A stretch of DNA of 64,000 nt from Phycomyces nitens (GCA_022702545.1 JAHRBC010000002.1:7688001-7752000); one strand, 5' to 3'; positions 20,711 to 32,829 are shown, numbered from the stretch's first letter. Notes: a model not told the origin generated them from the sequence alone. Numbers and translations are program-made.

Positions 20711-21405
20711 ATTGATTTTTAATAGTCTTTTTAATTGACAAGAAAGGCAAATGGCTCAGGAACATATTTTAATATATATAATTTTTAGAATATCAACTGC
20801 CAAAATGACATAGCTAGCATTGACACCCAAAACTGAGATTTGTCTATAAGCAGAAATAGTTGTCTCATTCCTGGTTACAGGATTGTGAACATGTGTTTGT
20901 TTATATGCCTTTTATAATATACGTCATTATATCTCTCTTACAGAACTGACATCACTTATAATAAATCGAAAAGAGAAATATATACTCTTTAAGCTATTAA
21001 TTATTTCAAAAGGGGTTTTACAATAATAAACTAGATGCTATCTTGTAAAAAATCTTGTTTGCTTATAAAAATCACTATTCTAATTGATTCTGCGACATAG
21101 TTACAAGGAGTATAAATGAATTACAAACGAATATCATGCCTAAAAGACTCTACTTTATTATTCTATCCAATAGAACATATTGAATATTATAATCGCCGTC
21201 AAAAATAAAAAAGTTTATTATGTTTAACTTCAGTCTACTAATGGTAAGATAATATAGTAGTTTGCTATAAATGAAACCACTTAATTTTTGTAGTGTAAAG
21301 GTGTTCTTCACTTTTTTTATAAAATGTAAAAAAAGAAATTATCTAAATTTAGTAAATTAATTAATTATTATGGTAGGTATTAAGCCCCTATTTAGTAGAA
21401 ACTTT
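20711..21405. other. Upstream region of B tnp2 and possible right terminus
   Basis: No gene. TGTTCCTGAGCCATTT (minus strand, 20763-20748) matches TGTTCCTGAACCATTT upstream of D's tnp2 and may be a promoter or leader element of this subfamily. A possible element end lies at 21295 (see element B). Confidence 0.45.
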
Positions 21406-21580
21406 ACTAATATAAAAGGATTGTGTTTATTTTTACCAATATAAAAGGGTTGTGTAATATTTTTACTGATATAAAAGGGTTGTGTATTATTTTTTACCAA
21501 TATAAAAGGGTTTGTATATTATCTTTACCGATATAAAAGAGCTTGTATATTATTTTTACTGATATAAAAGGTTGTGTAAG
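21406..21580. repeat. Tandem repeat, about six 29-31-bp units
   Basis: Units of the form ACYRATATAAAAGGGTTGTG followed by a T-rich tail recur about six times with slight variation. Each contains a TATAAAA core. It lies between element B and the Crypton-like gene and belongs to no recognised gene. Confidence 0.85.
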
Positions 21581-22089
21581 CCAAATTACTAAATAAAATA
21601 AAACACATCTAAAAAAGAAAATTTATACATCCAAAACATACACTGCAAAAAATAAAGAAATTCCAATAACGTAAAAGTGGAAATACTGTAACGGTATAAT
21701 TCCTCAGAAAAAATTAAAATAATCAGCCAATCAGAAAAATAGGTGATCTATTGGCTCAGACTATGGAAAAATTTCTAAATATGGGCAAACTGACTTTTTT
21801 GGAAAAAATGATGAAAATACCAAAAATTAATACTGGCACCCGCAGGGCAGCCAAAAACATGGTGTTTTTCTCAAGTTGCATAATTGTCGATACGTTTTAT
21901 ACTCTATAGGAGCTAATGCTGGTATATATTACTTTGGAAAATCCAAATAAAATCCTGTTAGATATGTACATTTCTTTAGAAACAATTATTTTTATATGTA
22001 ATCAATTCTATATCCATGTTTAGCTGATATACTTTAAGATGTAAATATTTTATTGTTTTATATGCGATATCTATATATATGTGTGTGTG
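21581..22089. other. AT-rich DNA downstream of the Crypton-like gene; no gene seen
   Basis: No coding sequence recognised. CACTGCAAAAAATAAAG at 21642 looks like the left end of an A-D-type element, but no matching right end was found, so it could be a truncated element or chance. A TATATGTGTGTGTG stretch precedes the gene end. Confidence 0.35.
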
Positions 22090-24826
22090 TTATTCTAGTA
22101 CTTGAGGGTTATAGCTAACCCATTTCGCCTTTCTTTTGCCTTTTGAAACTGATGATTGAGTAAGACTATGACTATTTTGAGCTAGTGTTGGAGCAGAAGG
22201 CACAATGGCAGGGTGATAGATTGGAGGAGCAGAGTATTGGATTGGGGATGGTTGGATAAAGGTAGAAGAAGAAGAAGTGAAATCCCGAGACATGTTGGTG
22301 CTTTCAATGTTGCTCATAGTGTTTGGAGTATTGGTAGGCATCAATAATTGAACTTGAGAATTGAGACACTGTTGATTAACAAGTAGGACCTGCTGGTTTC
22401 TTGCAACTTGCTGCAACTGTTGGCTCAACCCAACCAAAATAGATTCTACCTGAGAGCTATCCTGATTCTGGTTGTGGAAATGATTTTCAACTCTGCCAAA
22501 CTGACGAGTACTCTGCTGTTGTATGCTTGTCATTTGATGGGTTATTTCACCTAACCGAGTTGAAACCTCTTTGTGTGAATTGACAATGTTTGGGACAAGA
22601 CATTCATACTCTTGGAGTCTGTTAATTGACGGTGTAGTGATGGCTTCTACAATGCTGTCTTGAAAAATCTTGAATTCTGCACTGAGAAAAGGATTGGTGC
22701 CTAACCCATTTCTCTTGATGTTTGTGTTGACAATGCTGTTTTCTTTCTTCAGGTATATGTATACCGCAGCATCTTGCAAAATTACTCTTCTACACTGGAT
22801 CAAGAGCCTCAAAAATCCTCGTTTGGCAGTGTCGGTGCTTCTTTGTATTGCCAAGTGCTTCTTCTTGATCTGCTTGATCCTCTGCTGAACTATCCTTCCA
22901 TCTTCTTCTATGAACTTGGCTTGATTGCCTGCATCCTCATCTTTGTCAGTAACATTTTCATCTTCATTCTCATCTACTTTTTTCATCTCCTTGTCACAGA
23001 CTTTTTTCCATACAGCATTGCTACATCCAAAGTTATCTTCGATCCAAGGAAAAATTGTTCGTTGAAGCTCAAGAGAAGGTGAGATACTGTTTCTTGGCAA
23101 GCTGAATGGCTTGTCCCAAAACCCTGCCATGCCTCAAGCAAACTGGGATGGAAGTTTACCAAGGTAGTGAGTCTCCAAACAGCCAAGGCGATCCTTCCAC
23201 CCTCCTCCTCTTTTGATAAAATCATATGGGATTCCAAGTGCTTCAGCTTCAATAGCACCAGCATGGCACCCACCGTGCGTAACTCTTGTAGTAAATATGT
23301 TGTGCTTGGCAAATGCACTTTTTGCTGTCTTATATTGCTGTGCTCCACTGAGACTCTTCTCAGGGTCATCTTGTCCTCTCAAGACCTTCCAGTTGTGCCA
23401 CCTTTCTTCACCCAAGAAGTTGGCATCATCCTTTTTTATAAAAGAATCATTAGATATATGTATTGACAAACAGCAATCATTTTAATTTGTCAACATACCT
23501 GGATCAAGCTAAACATGAAAAAAGCAAAGGCACCAACAGGACAACGAAATAAGTTCTCATGGCGTATGGCACAAGCAAACTTAACTTTGCCTTCTTTCAG
23601 CGTTTTGCCTTTGTCTAGGCAGAAAACTAGAGCTACTGCTTGCTGGGCTCCCCTATGCTGCTTCTTTGGGATTATTGTGCAAAAACAATCCGAGAAGTTG
23701 AGATTTCTGAGATCCTGGTCTCGAAGGAGTATGTGGTGGCGAGTAGAGATTGAGAAGATATCTCGTAAATCGGCCTTGTTGGTGGATATCCAAAGAGATT
23801 TAAGGATCTTAATCAGTTGGCCGGATTTATAGGAGTCCCTGATCACACAATGAGCAGCTCTGTCTGCATTTGTCTGAACTTGGTCATAGACAAGGTTTCG
23901 TTTATATTCCTTCAACAGGTCAATGAGTTCTTTTGTTTTTTTTTGGTGATGGCCAAATGATTTGTCGAGTTTCATGCTGGTAACTGTGCAGATACATCAA
24001 TGCTTTCTTGTACTGGTTGACAGACTCAAAACTCAAAGGCACTTCAAGGATTTTGGATTTTCCGTCTTTACTGATGGGAGCAGCCTCTGTTACTACAAGC
24101 CAAATTTAATCCAGGATTAATTAAATATATAATTTACAATTGACTAAATTTTATATCCAGATCTAATTATTTCTTACATTGAGGTAAAGTTGCGGAAGTT
24201 GTTGGTTCATCTTCTATCCTTAGATAGATTTGGGTTCTAACATCTGAGCCGATTGAGATGTTCTTTTTGTACATTTGCTTAAAGACGAATTCGGTGAAGA
24301 AAGCAACCACTAGCTCAGTAGGACCCACAGTATAAGGGTATTCGGAATCAATATTAAATCTATGTTTGTTGGCATCGCAGAATCCCTATAATACATGAAG
24401 TAAAATACATGTAAGATTAATAACAAAACTATAATAATATATTAAAAAATCAAAATGACAAAATACCTTCCAGTGTGCCAAGGGCTGTCTATAGGCCAAT
24501 GCGGTACTTGGGCGCACTTTTCTCATTAATGCCTCAACTGCATAGTCCAACTCATCAAGATCTCTTGAAGCCACGGTACAGAAAGAGGTGTTGTTAGATA
24601 CAACAGTTCTGGGATCAACGACATTGGATACTGTGGCACTCTCAATCTGGACATTCTTTCTTGGATGGCCTCAGCTGCACTTTGCTGGCTGCGTCTCAGT
24701 AGAGGCCACCCTTTGGATAGGTAGCACTGCTGGTTGCAGCTCTCTTTCTTCACCAGTTCTTTCATTGACAGAACTTCTGACCATACATCTTTTAGAGGCA
24801 TTGCTAGTAGGGAGTTTGGGTTGCAT
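22090..24826 (-). pseudogene. Crypton-like tyrosine recombinase (Ndc10-like domain plus GCR1_C-like domain), decayed
   Basis: Minus strand; exons about 24826-24467, 24385-24178, 24092-23499 and 23430-22090. Landmarks: KVRPSTALAYRQPLAHW (SAM-like N-terminal part), LLRDQDLRNL (first catalytic Arg region), THGGCHAGAIEAEALGI, GGGWKDRLGCLETHYLGKLP (Trp and the Tyr nucleophile), MAGFWDKPFSLPR, then FPWIED typical of the C-terminal GCR1_C-like region, and a Gln-rich tail. Damage: TGA in exon 1 after AKCS, a frameshift near 23980 (SYQ to KLDKSFGHH), TGA at 23134-23136 where relatives have Arg, and the catalytic Arg of H-x-x-R replaced by Cys. Such elements insert by recombination and lack inverted repeats; I could not define ends. 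Confidence 0.8.
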
Positions 24827-25339
24827 GCTGAGTATTTATTATCAGGTAGAGAGTTTGGGAAGATGTGTTTAAATAAAGATGTTGTTTGGATGGTTTTTTA
24901 TGAGCAAGATCTAGGGGTATTTATATGAATAATGCTAGATAATGTTTGTAAAGATAATTATAACAATTGGTTCTAGGAGGGGTCTTTACAAGGATATAAA
25001 ATCATGAATACTATTGGTTTGCACGAAAATAGCCGGATATGATCTTGATTGGTTAATCAGAATTACCAATTGGATGTTCTTTACAGTTCTTATAAGAGAA
25101 AAGTGTTTTTTTTGTTGATAAATAGTATTGTCGATGAAGCAGTATTTGAGAAATAAAAAAAATATATTAACTGGTATTCATAACTCAAAAAGTTAATTAT
25201 TCTAAAAACTTCCCCTTTATTTCATAGTATTCAAATATCCTTCTCAGTATTATTAACTCTTTTACTCCCATATTAGGAAATTTCGGAGATGAAATAGAGG
25301 GCTTTAATTGGACAATCGATTTTTTGTATACTAAAAAAA
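24827..25339. other. AT-rich DNA upstream of the Crypton-like gene; no gene seen
   Basis: No reading frame of note. It should contain the promoter of the Crypton-like gene and perhaps its boundary, but no repeat or terminus is recognisable. Confidence 0.35.
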
Positions 25340-25712
25340 GAAAAAAAATATTTGATACTGTACTATAAAGCAATGTTTTAACATAGGGTGGTTTTTTTTC
25401 CAACTATGAGACAAGCTACCTTGTCAGCTATCTTGTTGACGTGCTATCTAGTAGTGGATTTTTGAAATAATGTGCTGCAGGTGAGGGTTGTTAGCACTTT
25501 CGGTGTACTGATCTGATCTGGAAAAACAAAAAGAAATATTTAAAAGTATGGTTCTATTTTGGTGCCATATTTATGGACCTGGAAATATTGGGAGAATCAT
25601 ATATTCATGAAAATACATGGTTGTGTATTTGTCAAAAATATTGAGCATACTCTTCATGAAAGCCAATTAAATGAATGCATTGAAAGCCTCTTTATTCTTC
25701 TTCACCAGTAAT
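25340..25712 (-). mobile_element. Remnant G: terminal region of an A-type element, reverse orientation
   Basis: Read in reverse, 25400-25712 aligns with the right terminal region of element A (about 16635-16950): shared blocks include GAAAGCCTCTTTATTCTTC, CACCAGTAATA and CACTTTCGG. The match stops exactly at 25712, where element E begins, so G was the target of E. G's own CACTG terminus is not visible. Confidence 0.7.
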
Positions 25713-26316
25713 ACACTGCAAAAGAAGGGTTGTATTAGCCAGAATTAGAGATTTTGAATTATTACAAATTTTTAAAAATGAATTCTAACTCCATTATTTT
25801 GATGATTTTTTAATGATGAGACCTAATTTCGCATTTTATTTCATATATGAGCTCTAAATCGCAGATTTGACGCAAAATAGCACACATTTAAAATGACTTT
25901 GCAAAACAAATAAATAAAATTGGTACTATTTTTTTCATTTTTATAAACTATATCAATTTTTACGATTCTTGCTTTTTTATTGATTTTATAGACAAAACAT
26001 TCAATATATTTAAGATGAATCAATGTGTACATAATAACAATGACCAATATTTTAAAATAAAAAAATAATATTCAAGGATAATTAATAATTTCGGCACCAT
26101 TAGTAATCCACCATTTTTTTTGAATTTAACAGAGATTGGGTTTGTAATGCTTATAAATATTAAGGGAGATTGATTCAAAGCCCAGATATCAAAAGACGAT
26201 GATGAATAAATAGTGTGTTTGATGATAGGATTAATAATATATATCGTCTCGCTCTGAAATATGATTCATATAAAAAAGAGCCAAATATAATACCTCTTGC
26301 TCATATAATCTTTATT

Positions 26317-26958
26317 ATGAATAACATTAAAAACAAAACATACAACCTCCTGTGCAAATGTTTGGCCTGTACCAAATATACAGCCAATGGAATATTGCAG
26401 AATGCACAGACATTCATGCGCCATAAGAATTCTGATAATGTGTCAAGCATTAGTCCCAAGGATAGAGATGATTGTAAGTGAAATTGTATATCATTATTCA
26501 TAATCTAATAATGTTTGTTGTTAATTATTACAGCCAATGTCAGAAGCACAGTTGAAGAAGAGTCAGATATCATAATGCCTGATGTTTCTAATGAGTTTAT
26601 TGATTGTAAGTGCGATATATTTTGGTTATCAATTACAGGTACTAACTTTTATTTTATTATAGATGAAGACAACTTTTCTATCATGTCAGTCGAAACTACT
26701 GGACAACAAATACCTTTCTTGAGAGAAGACGATGTTTTTGACGTTGAGGAGGAATCAGATGTTGAGTTATCATTCATTGCAGCTGACAATGAGGATTCCG
26801 ATTCAAATGATGAATCTAGCGATGAAGATGAGACTGAGATTGATGGCGGCAATGGTTTTGAACAAATGATGGCTTCAAGTATGCATACATAAAATACAAA
26901 CATATTTAATTGTATACAAGTTATTTATCATATACTTTCCTTTGTAGTTGGATCCCTG
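26317..26958 (+). pseudogene. tnp2 transposase of element E, part 1 (exons 1-3, start of 4)
   Basis: Exons 26317-26473, 26534-26605, 26663-26878 and 26949-26958. The first exon has the finger pattern LCKCLAC, NGIL, T, RH. Exon 3 is strongly acidic (DVEEESDVELSF, DSNDESSDEDETE), as in A-D. The coding exon 4 is interrupted after 10 nt by X2 and resumes at 30301. Confidence 0.75.
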
Positions 26959-27368
26959 CACTACGGCGGAAGGACCGGTAGCTGTGCCGAAAACGGTAGC
27001 ATAACTACCGTTTTTTATGATTTTTGAGCACTTTATCTCCGCAGATTGTGGTTGAAAGGTAATGTCATCGATGCCGATTCATAAAAGTCGCATGGAATGT
27101 CTTTTCATCAGGTAATGAGGTAGTTGTAGTACCATAGAAAGGGCTCGTAAGGTTTTAGGCAACGTTATTTATTGAAATGAGCATTTTATTTGGTGTTAAC
27201 GATGTTGCGCATTTTTGAGAAAAATAATTTTTCGCCTGTGTGAACAAAACGGTAGTTATGCTACCGTTTTTTTGAAACAATTTTTTTGTTTTTGACATTA
27301 TTAGCCATTTTATTTTATTTTATTTGGTATTGATATTTATAAAGAAAGAAAAAAGAAAAAGAAAATTT

Positions 27369-28356
27369 TTATAAAGTGGCAAGATTACCCCTGGTCACAT
27401 GCAGATTGTCATTAAACACATAATATGATGCAATGATAAAGAACTGATTACTACTCGGAGGGTACTGGATGAGCCCAACTTGATGCTGAATGTCATCCAC
27501 ATTAACAGCATATTTTGGCTGGGTTGTTTGTCCAGTTGAGCTGTGTGACCGCCGTATTACGATTGGCACAGATGAGTCATGGGCTGCTGTACCATGCTCT
27601 TTCATCACTTCAACGAATGCCAGAAAGTGCGGTGTGCCATCAACCTCTTTATGCTCAAAATAAAATTCCACGGTGCCAACAAACCAGCTTTGAATAGTTA
27701 TATTGCGACGGCTAGATAAAAATATAAAAAATGCGAGTGATCTCTATTTTGTATTTTGACTAATACCAATACTCACTTTCTGTATGGACAGGTGAACATC
27801 ACATGATGATTGCCACGTCTGGTCTCGTTTTTTATTCTTCGGTACATACATGAAGAATGTACGGTTGAATTTTTCCAAAGACGAGAAGCAACAACAATCG
27901 TCGGGTCATCAAGTTCAATACTGTCCATACCACTGTTTCGCACATAGTACTTTGCCAAAGTATTCTTGACAACAGGGCTGCTGACACCTTCCAAGTCATC
28001 ATCATTCAAGCTGGCATGTCAGTTGAATGGCTCCCATAGCTGGGCAGCACTTACACCATCTGGAAGATCTAAGAAACTTGCTTCATTATATGTGGACGGC
28101 TGACTTGTACTAGGATAATTCTGAGAGCTGTTTGCTGAACTGACAAAGCTATGAACAGCAAAGCGCTCAACAAGCAAACTGGCATTTCTACCGCCCTTCA
28201 AGTTTGACGTGATAAGCTTGGAGTATACTCTAATTACTTTTTCCATGGGTAGGTAAGAGATTATTTGACTAATAATAGCAACAGCAGCAAAGACACTTCT
28301 TGGTCAATAATGACAAAATCAACGTACCTGTCATCAATGATTGTGGCCAGTGAGGC
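27369..28356 (-). pseudogene. tnp2 3' remnant in X2
   Basis: Corresponds to the end of X1 exon 6 and exon 7: EKVIRVYSKLITSNLKGGRN, SLLVERFAVHSF, QLWEPF, VVASRLWKNSTVHSS, GNHHVMFTCPYRK, then VEFYFEHKEVDGTPHFLAFVEV-like sequence to the stop. A TGA follows WEPFN in all three deleted copies, so it predates their spread. No start region is present. Confidence 0.85.
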
Positions 28357-28775
28357 ACGGCTAGGACAATAGCACTCCACATTTACAAGTGCAAAAGAAT
28401 GTGGTGTGCCAAGAATCTTCTTCAAGACACCTTTAAGAGTGCAAACCAGACTTGTAAGAGAAAAATAGCAGAGAACAGCCAGGCAAGTTTATTAATTAAC
28501 AAACATTTGAATATACATTATAATTAATACAATATTTTTATTATGTTATAGCAGGAAAGAGCAAGCAGTTCTTTTCTTTCGGAAGATGAGGTATTTCAAA
28601 CGGATGACGAGGCTGAATCCCCAATCATGACAGATGTACTATAAGTTAGAGCTTTTTTGTTGCTCATCTATTCTCAATTTAATATTAATATAATATTTCT
28701 ACTGTTTGATATAGGTTTACACCACTAGGAATGAGCAATGAGCCTTCATCTAAGAGAAACAGACTAAGTCTTTAA
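28357..28775 (+). pseudogene. Accessory-gene 3' remnant in X2
   Basis: Matches the end of the X1 accessory gene: YKCKRMWCAKNLLQDTFKS, then the conserved GC-donor intron (CAG/gcaagt at 28482), an exon from 28555, and a last exon FTPLGMSNEPSSKRNRLSL. At the third intron the donor reads ct/ataagt instead of the X1 ct/gtaagt, so splicing there would fail. The basic C-terminal cluster is reduced to SKRNR. Confidence 0.75.
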
Positions 28776-28859
28776 TATTCTTTAGGCTGCTCTTATTGGT
28801 TCTCTCATATTTTTAGTATATGTTTTAGCGCACTTTTTCTTTTCCTCTTTTCCTTTAGC

Positions 28860-29290
28860 TGTTTTATCTTTGCTTTGGTCCTCTCCTTTGAAATAAAATC
28901 GAATAACTCTCCATCACGTAAGATTGCCACCTTAATAAATGCCCGATTGGCATCTTGTATACCACATCTTCAGCTCTGTTGTTTTTAATCTAGGAATGAA
29001 ACACACATCTCGCCCTTTTTCAAGCACCAAAAAAAATGAAATTTTTTTATAGCTGTATTACGCGCGAGGTTAGTTTATATTTCTTTTCTTTTCTTTGCTC
29101 TACTTTTTTGAAATAAAACTAAATGACCCTCCCTTATGTAAGGTTGTCAATTACATAAACATCCGATTGGAATCTTGTATACCACATCTTCAGCTCTGCT
29201 ATCTTTAATCAAGGAATGAAACACTCATCTCATAATTTTTCAGACACTAAAAAAAGGTGAAAATTTTTTACAGCTATATTACACTAAAGT
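28860..29290 (+). repeat. Diverged direct duplication in X2 (about 215 bp, two copies)
   Basis: Two blocks each contain TCTTGTATACCACATCTTCA followed by GCTCTG and a GGAATGAAACAC motif, spaced about 215 bp. X1 has the block once (near 7560-7760), whereas X2-X4 have it twice. The duplication therefore predates the amplification of the deleted form. Confidence 0.75.
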
Positions 29291-29564
29291 TTGTCGTTCC
29301 CCACCTCCCCACCTGGGAATCTCTGTGGAATATGCATATTGTTTTCTTAATGATGTACTCATTCTGCCAACTACCATTATATTCGAATTAGTTTTAAATC
29401 TTATGAGCTGACTTTACAGCAATATATTTTCTATGGTAAGAATATTATAATATGTTTACACTCTTTAATTAATCATATTGCGCATTCTCTATTCTCCTTC
29501 TACTGCATCTAGTATTTACATCTGTACGTTTCATATAGTGGCATTAATTCAAGAGATGCTTGGT

Positions 29565-29870
29565 ATACCGATTAACAAGCACAATATATACTGGTATGCT
29601 ATCCAAAACAATATGCTTGGTTTATTTGATCGCTTCATTCTCTGACCACAATATCTTTATAGTAATTGATGAAGACCAAAGGCCTTCCAAGTCATGACAG
29701 TGATTCACAACAAGATGCTCGGCACGCTGATTAACAAGCACAATATATACTGGTATGCTACCCAAAACAATATATTCGGTTTATTTGATTGCTTCATTCT
29801 CTGACCACAATATTTTTATAGCAATCGATGAAGACCAAAGGCCATCCAAGTCATAACAACATGTTGTTGG
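29565..29870 (+). repeat. Tandem duplication of about 160 bp in X2
   Basis: ATTAACAAGCACAATATATA starts two successive near-identical blocks (about 29569 and 29728). X3 has the same duplication (about 48328 and 48486); X4 has a single copy. This separates X2/X3 from X4 as a sub-lineage. Confidence 0.8.
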
Positions 29871-30300
29871 CATCGTGTATAGATTGAGTAAAAGGTTTGT
29901 ACCATATACGTTTTATAATATTAAATAGTATTTGCTTTTGGTATGTTTCTATATTATTATTATATATATTTTAATATTATTTGAAATAAATCGAAATTAT
30001 AATAAAAAATAAACCATTATTTCAAATAAATGGCAGTAAAAAAAGAATGGGTGCTAGTATATAAAGTAATATAAAAGAGAGGCTATAGTATATAAAGAAA
30101 CGATTTTGGTTGGATAAAAAAACGGTAGCTGTGCCTATTCCTGCCTCATAACTACCCTTTTTTTTCGCACTAAAAAAACGGTAACAGCTACCGAAATCGC
30201 CTTATACAGAGTCTTTACTACCGTTTTTTTTTGGTGGGAAAAAACGGTAGTAATGCTACCAAAACGGTAGTTAGCTACCGTTTTTTCCGCCATAGTGCTG

Positions 30301-30745
30301 AAAATTCATGACATGTCCCAAACCAGCCAGTTCATGGCCATCTTTGGCGTTATCTTCCAAGCATTCTACTTGGTGCAAATGGGAGGATCGGCCATGCTCA
30401 AATTCTTCCGACATCTTCTTGTTGCATTTGAGAAGGATGCTGACCTGCCTCTTACTGTCAACGCCTTGAAAGCAATGACCGGATTTGACGTAATGACCAA
30501 AGGCATTGTAAAGTACACTGTTTGCAACAAGTGCTTTGCAATCTACTCGCCAGACAATCATCAGCCAACATGCACGTTCAAGAAGTATTCCACCACACAA
30601 GCCCAAATTTGCAACAATCCTCTTTTCCACAATTCATCAGCCAGAGATCCTATTCCGTTCATGGTATTCCCATACAATTTGCTCAAGAACACTTTGACAC
30701 AGTATCTCTGTAAGCCTGGATTTGAGGACAAGATGTTGCAATGGA
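30301..30745 (+). pseudogene. tnp2 transposase of element E, part 2
   Basis: Continues exon 4 after X2: SQFMAIFGVIFQAFYLVQMG, ALKAMTGFDVMTKGIVKY, VCNKCFAIY, KPGFEDKMLQW. These align with residues before DIYDGAMW in the other tnp2 copies. The sequence is cut at 30745 by the left end of element D (CACTGCAAAAAATACCC) and continues at 44098. Confidence 0.85.
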
Positions 30746-31272
30746 CACTGCAAAAAATACCCGATTTCAACTCTGAATACATCAATTGAAACGAGGGGAG
30801 TATAGGTCTTGGATTAGCCCTTTTCTTGATTGCTCACTTTAGACGGCGTTAAGAATATTTGGTAGTTCTATTGGATGGACATTAGAATATGTCTTTATTT
30901 TTGTTGATTATTCAACTATGATATTTTCTCTGTCTTTTGAAGGTCGCGAAATTAATATTCTTGGGGATGTTGAAAATAAATTATCAAATATGGGCAAGAG
31001 TGCGCAGCTGAGACTACTTGAAATATATATTTAGTTAAAGTATATTTTAATGACGATGTACTTTGGTTAATGAAGAGTTGGAGAAATAGACATGATATCA
31101 TATTATTAAAAGATGTATATACAAAACAACTACTTGGTATATAGTCATATATTTAAAATGAAATAATGTCATTTTCCAAATACAATCATTAAGTGAATTT
31201 GTTAATATTTATAATAACGGCATGTACGTAATGTAAATGGTTCCTGAACTATAAAACAAGCAAAATAAACTA

Positions 31273-31288
31273 TGTTCCTGAACCATTT
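31273..31288 (+). promoter_or_regulatory. Conserved leader motif of the B/D subfamily
   Basis: TGTTCCTGAACCATTT lies about 35 nt before the tnp2 ATG of D. B has TGTTCCTGAGCCATTT at a similar place. A partial second copy, GGTTCCTGAACTAT, is found just upstream at about 31242. It could be a promoter element or part of the mRNA leader. Confidence 0.4.
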
Positions 31289-31323
31289 TTCTTTACATCA
31301 ATCCTATAACCTCTTTAAACAAT

Positions 31324-32829
31324 ATGTACAACACTTTCAATAACGAAGTTCAATGCCAGTGCTCAGTCTGCTCTCTCGATGTCCAAGGATTTGTAGCAGT
31401 ATCTGCCCAAACAGCATGAAGACATGCTGATAACGATCTTGTCAGACATTTTATGCAGACAGCTTCTTGTAAGTAATATATATATAATTTGTTTGCATTT
31501 CAAAGTGTAATTAAACATTTTAAAAAATATAGCATTGTCAGCTGAAGCAATTCAGATGGAGAATGACAATAACATGGAGATTGATGCCGAGGTCCATGAT
31601 GTTGATGCTCATGTTGAATGTAAGTATAAAATTTTATTCAAATTGCATAATAAATTGCAGCCACTTGAATATTTACTTTTTTGCTCCAAAAAAAAAACAA
31701 TGGAAAACTTACCTGTGTCTGTTACCAATTTTTGTTTATAGCTGAAAATGAAGATGAGGATATCATTGAGCTTGATACAATGGAAGGCTCTGAATATGAA
31801 GCTGAAGAATTTGAAGGTTAGTAAAAGTACAAGAAAAACATAGATATCATATATTAATATACAAAACCCAAATAGAACAATTCTCATCCTCCAACATGCC
31901 AGCGGATAACACCCATGCTTTCATTGCTGCCTTTGCCACCTTTTTCATATCAAAATATGTTGTAAACTCTGGAGGAGCAATTTTGATCAAGTTCCTCAAT
32001 GAGGTTTTGGCGCACTTTGGCGAATCATTCCATCTGCCATTGAGTTTGAGTGGTCTTTCCTCCATGACAGGGTTCAACCAAGTCTGCAAAGGTGTCCAGC
32101 GCTACGTGGTGTGTGGCGAGTGCCACAAGACATACATGGAGTTTGACGGTGTTCCCCAGTGCTGCAACTTCAGAAGACTTTCTGGCGGTATATGTGGCGC
32201 CGATCTCTTCAAGCCTTCGAGAAACGTAGCACTGCCAAAGAAGGTGTATATGTACAACTCCTTGATTTCTGCCTTGTCCGTTCTCTTCTGTCGCCCTGGA
32301 TTCGAAAGCAGTATCAATCACTGGAGACATAGACAGCAAGTTGCAGGCATGATGTTTGATGTCTATGATGGTGCTAAGTGGAGCAATATGGAAGACAGCA
32401 ATGGTCAGCAATTTGTGGCTCATGAACAATCAATCATGTTGACTCTAAACATCGATTGGTTTCAACCTTTTGATGGGGTTACTTACTCTTGTGGGGCAAT
32501 CTACATGTCCATAAACAACTTGCCACAAGACGAACGATACAAGAAGGAGAACACCATTCTTGTTGGCCTCATGCCTGGCCCAAAAGAAGCCAAGACCAGT
32601 GAGATCAATCACTACCTCCGTCCTCTTGTTGCCGAGCACCAATCCTTGTATGTGGGTGTGGTGATCCCTACTGTGCGCTGTCCTTCTGGTGCTCTTGTCC
32701 GTGCTGCTCTTTTCCTTGTTGCCTGTGACATTCCTGCTGCTCGCAAGACATGCAGATTCACGTCCCACATGAGCACCAATGCCTGCCACAAGTGCAATCG
32801 CCAGTTCTCCCATCTCCCAGGGAATGGTG
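31324..32829 (+). pseudogene. tnp2 transposase of element D, 5' part
   Basis: Exons 31324-31468, 31533-31619, 31742-31816 and 31876-32829; then element C interrupts. Exon 1 holds the finger QCQCSVC, GFVAV, T, but has TGA (31417-31419) where B has CGA (Arg) just before the conserved RH. Core motifs: SKYVVNSGG, DVYDGAKW, NIDWFQPFDG, LVGLMPGPKEAK, CDIPAARKTC, CHKCNRQFSHLPGN. All exon sizes summed with the 3' part give a multiple of three. Confidence 0.88.

Larger units (their letters stand above)
1..21295 (-). mobile_element. Element B: CACTA/EnSpm-type tnp2 transposon, reverse orientation, heavily interrupted
   Basis: B carries a tnp2 transposase gene on the minus strand (17354-20710) and a convergent accessory gene on the plus strand (2857-4002 plus 17051-17162), the same layout as elements A, C and D. 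It is interrupted by element A, a solo LTR-like insert and probably the Tc1 element. A possible right terminus ends at 21295: read on the minus strand it is CACTACAAAAATTAAG, close to the CACTGCAAAAAA ends of its relatives. The left terminus was not found and may lie outside the window, so both limits are provisional. B and D form one subfamily: tnp2 exon 1 is 145 nt in both, and accessory exons 2-4 are 306, 168 and 156 nt in both. Confidence 0.55.
26959..30297 (-). mobile_element. Element X2: internally deleted CACTACGGC-family element
   Basis: Ends CACTACGGCGGAAGG and, inward from the right, CACTATGGCGGAAAA. CTG at 26956-26958 and 30298-30300 is the target duplication. Relative to X1 it keeps the 3' part of tnp2 and the 3' part of the accessory gene, now tail to tail across a deletion junction near 28356; everything between, including both promoters, is gone. 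It could move only if transposase came from another copy. About 98 percent similar by eye to X3. Confidence 0.9.

Noticed and set aside
21642..21658. CACTGCAAAAAATAAAG as the left end of a further CACTA element
   Set aside because: No right terminus, target duplication or tnp2 sequence follows; the next gene is Crypton-like. Kept only as a remark.
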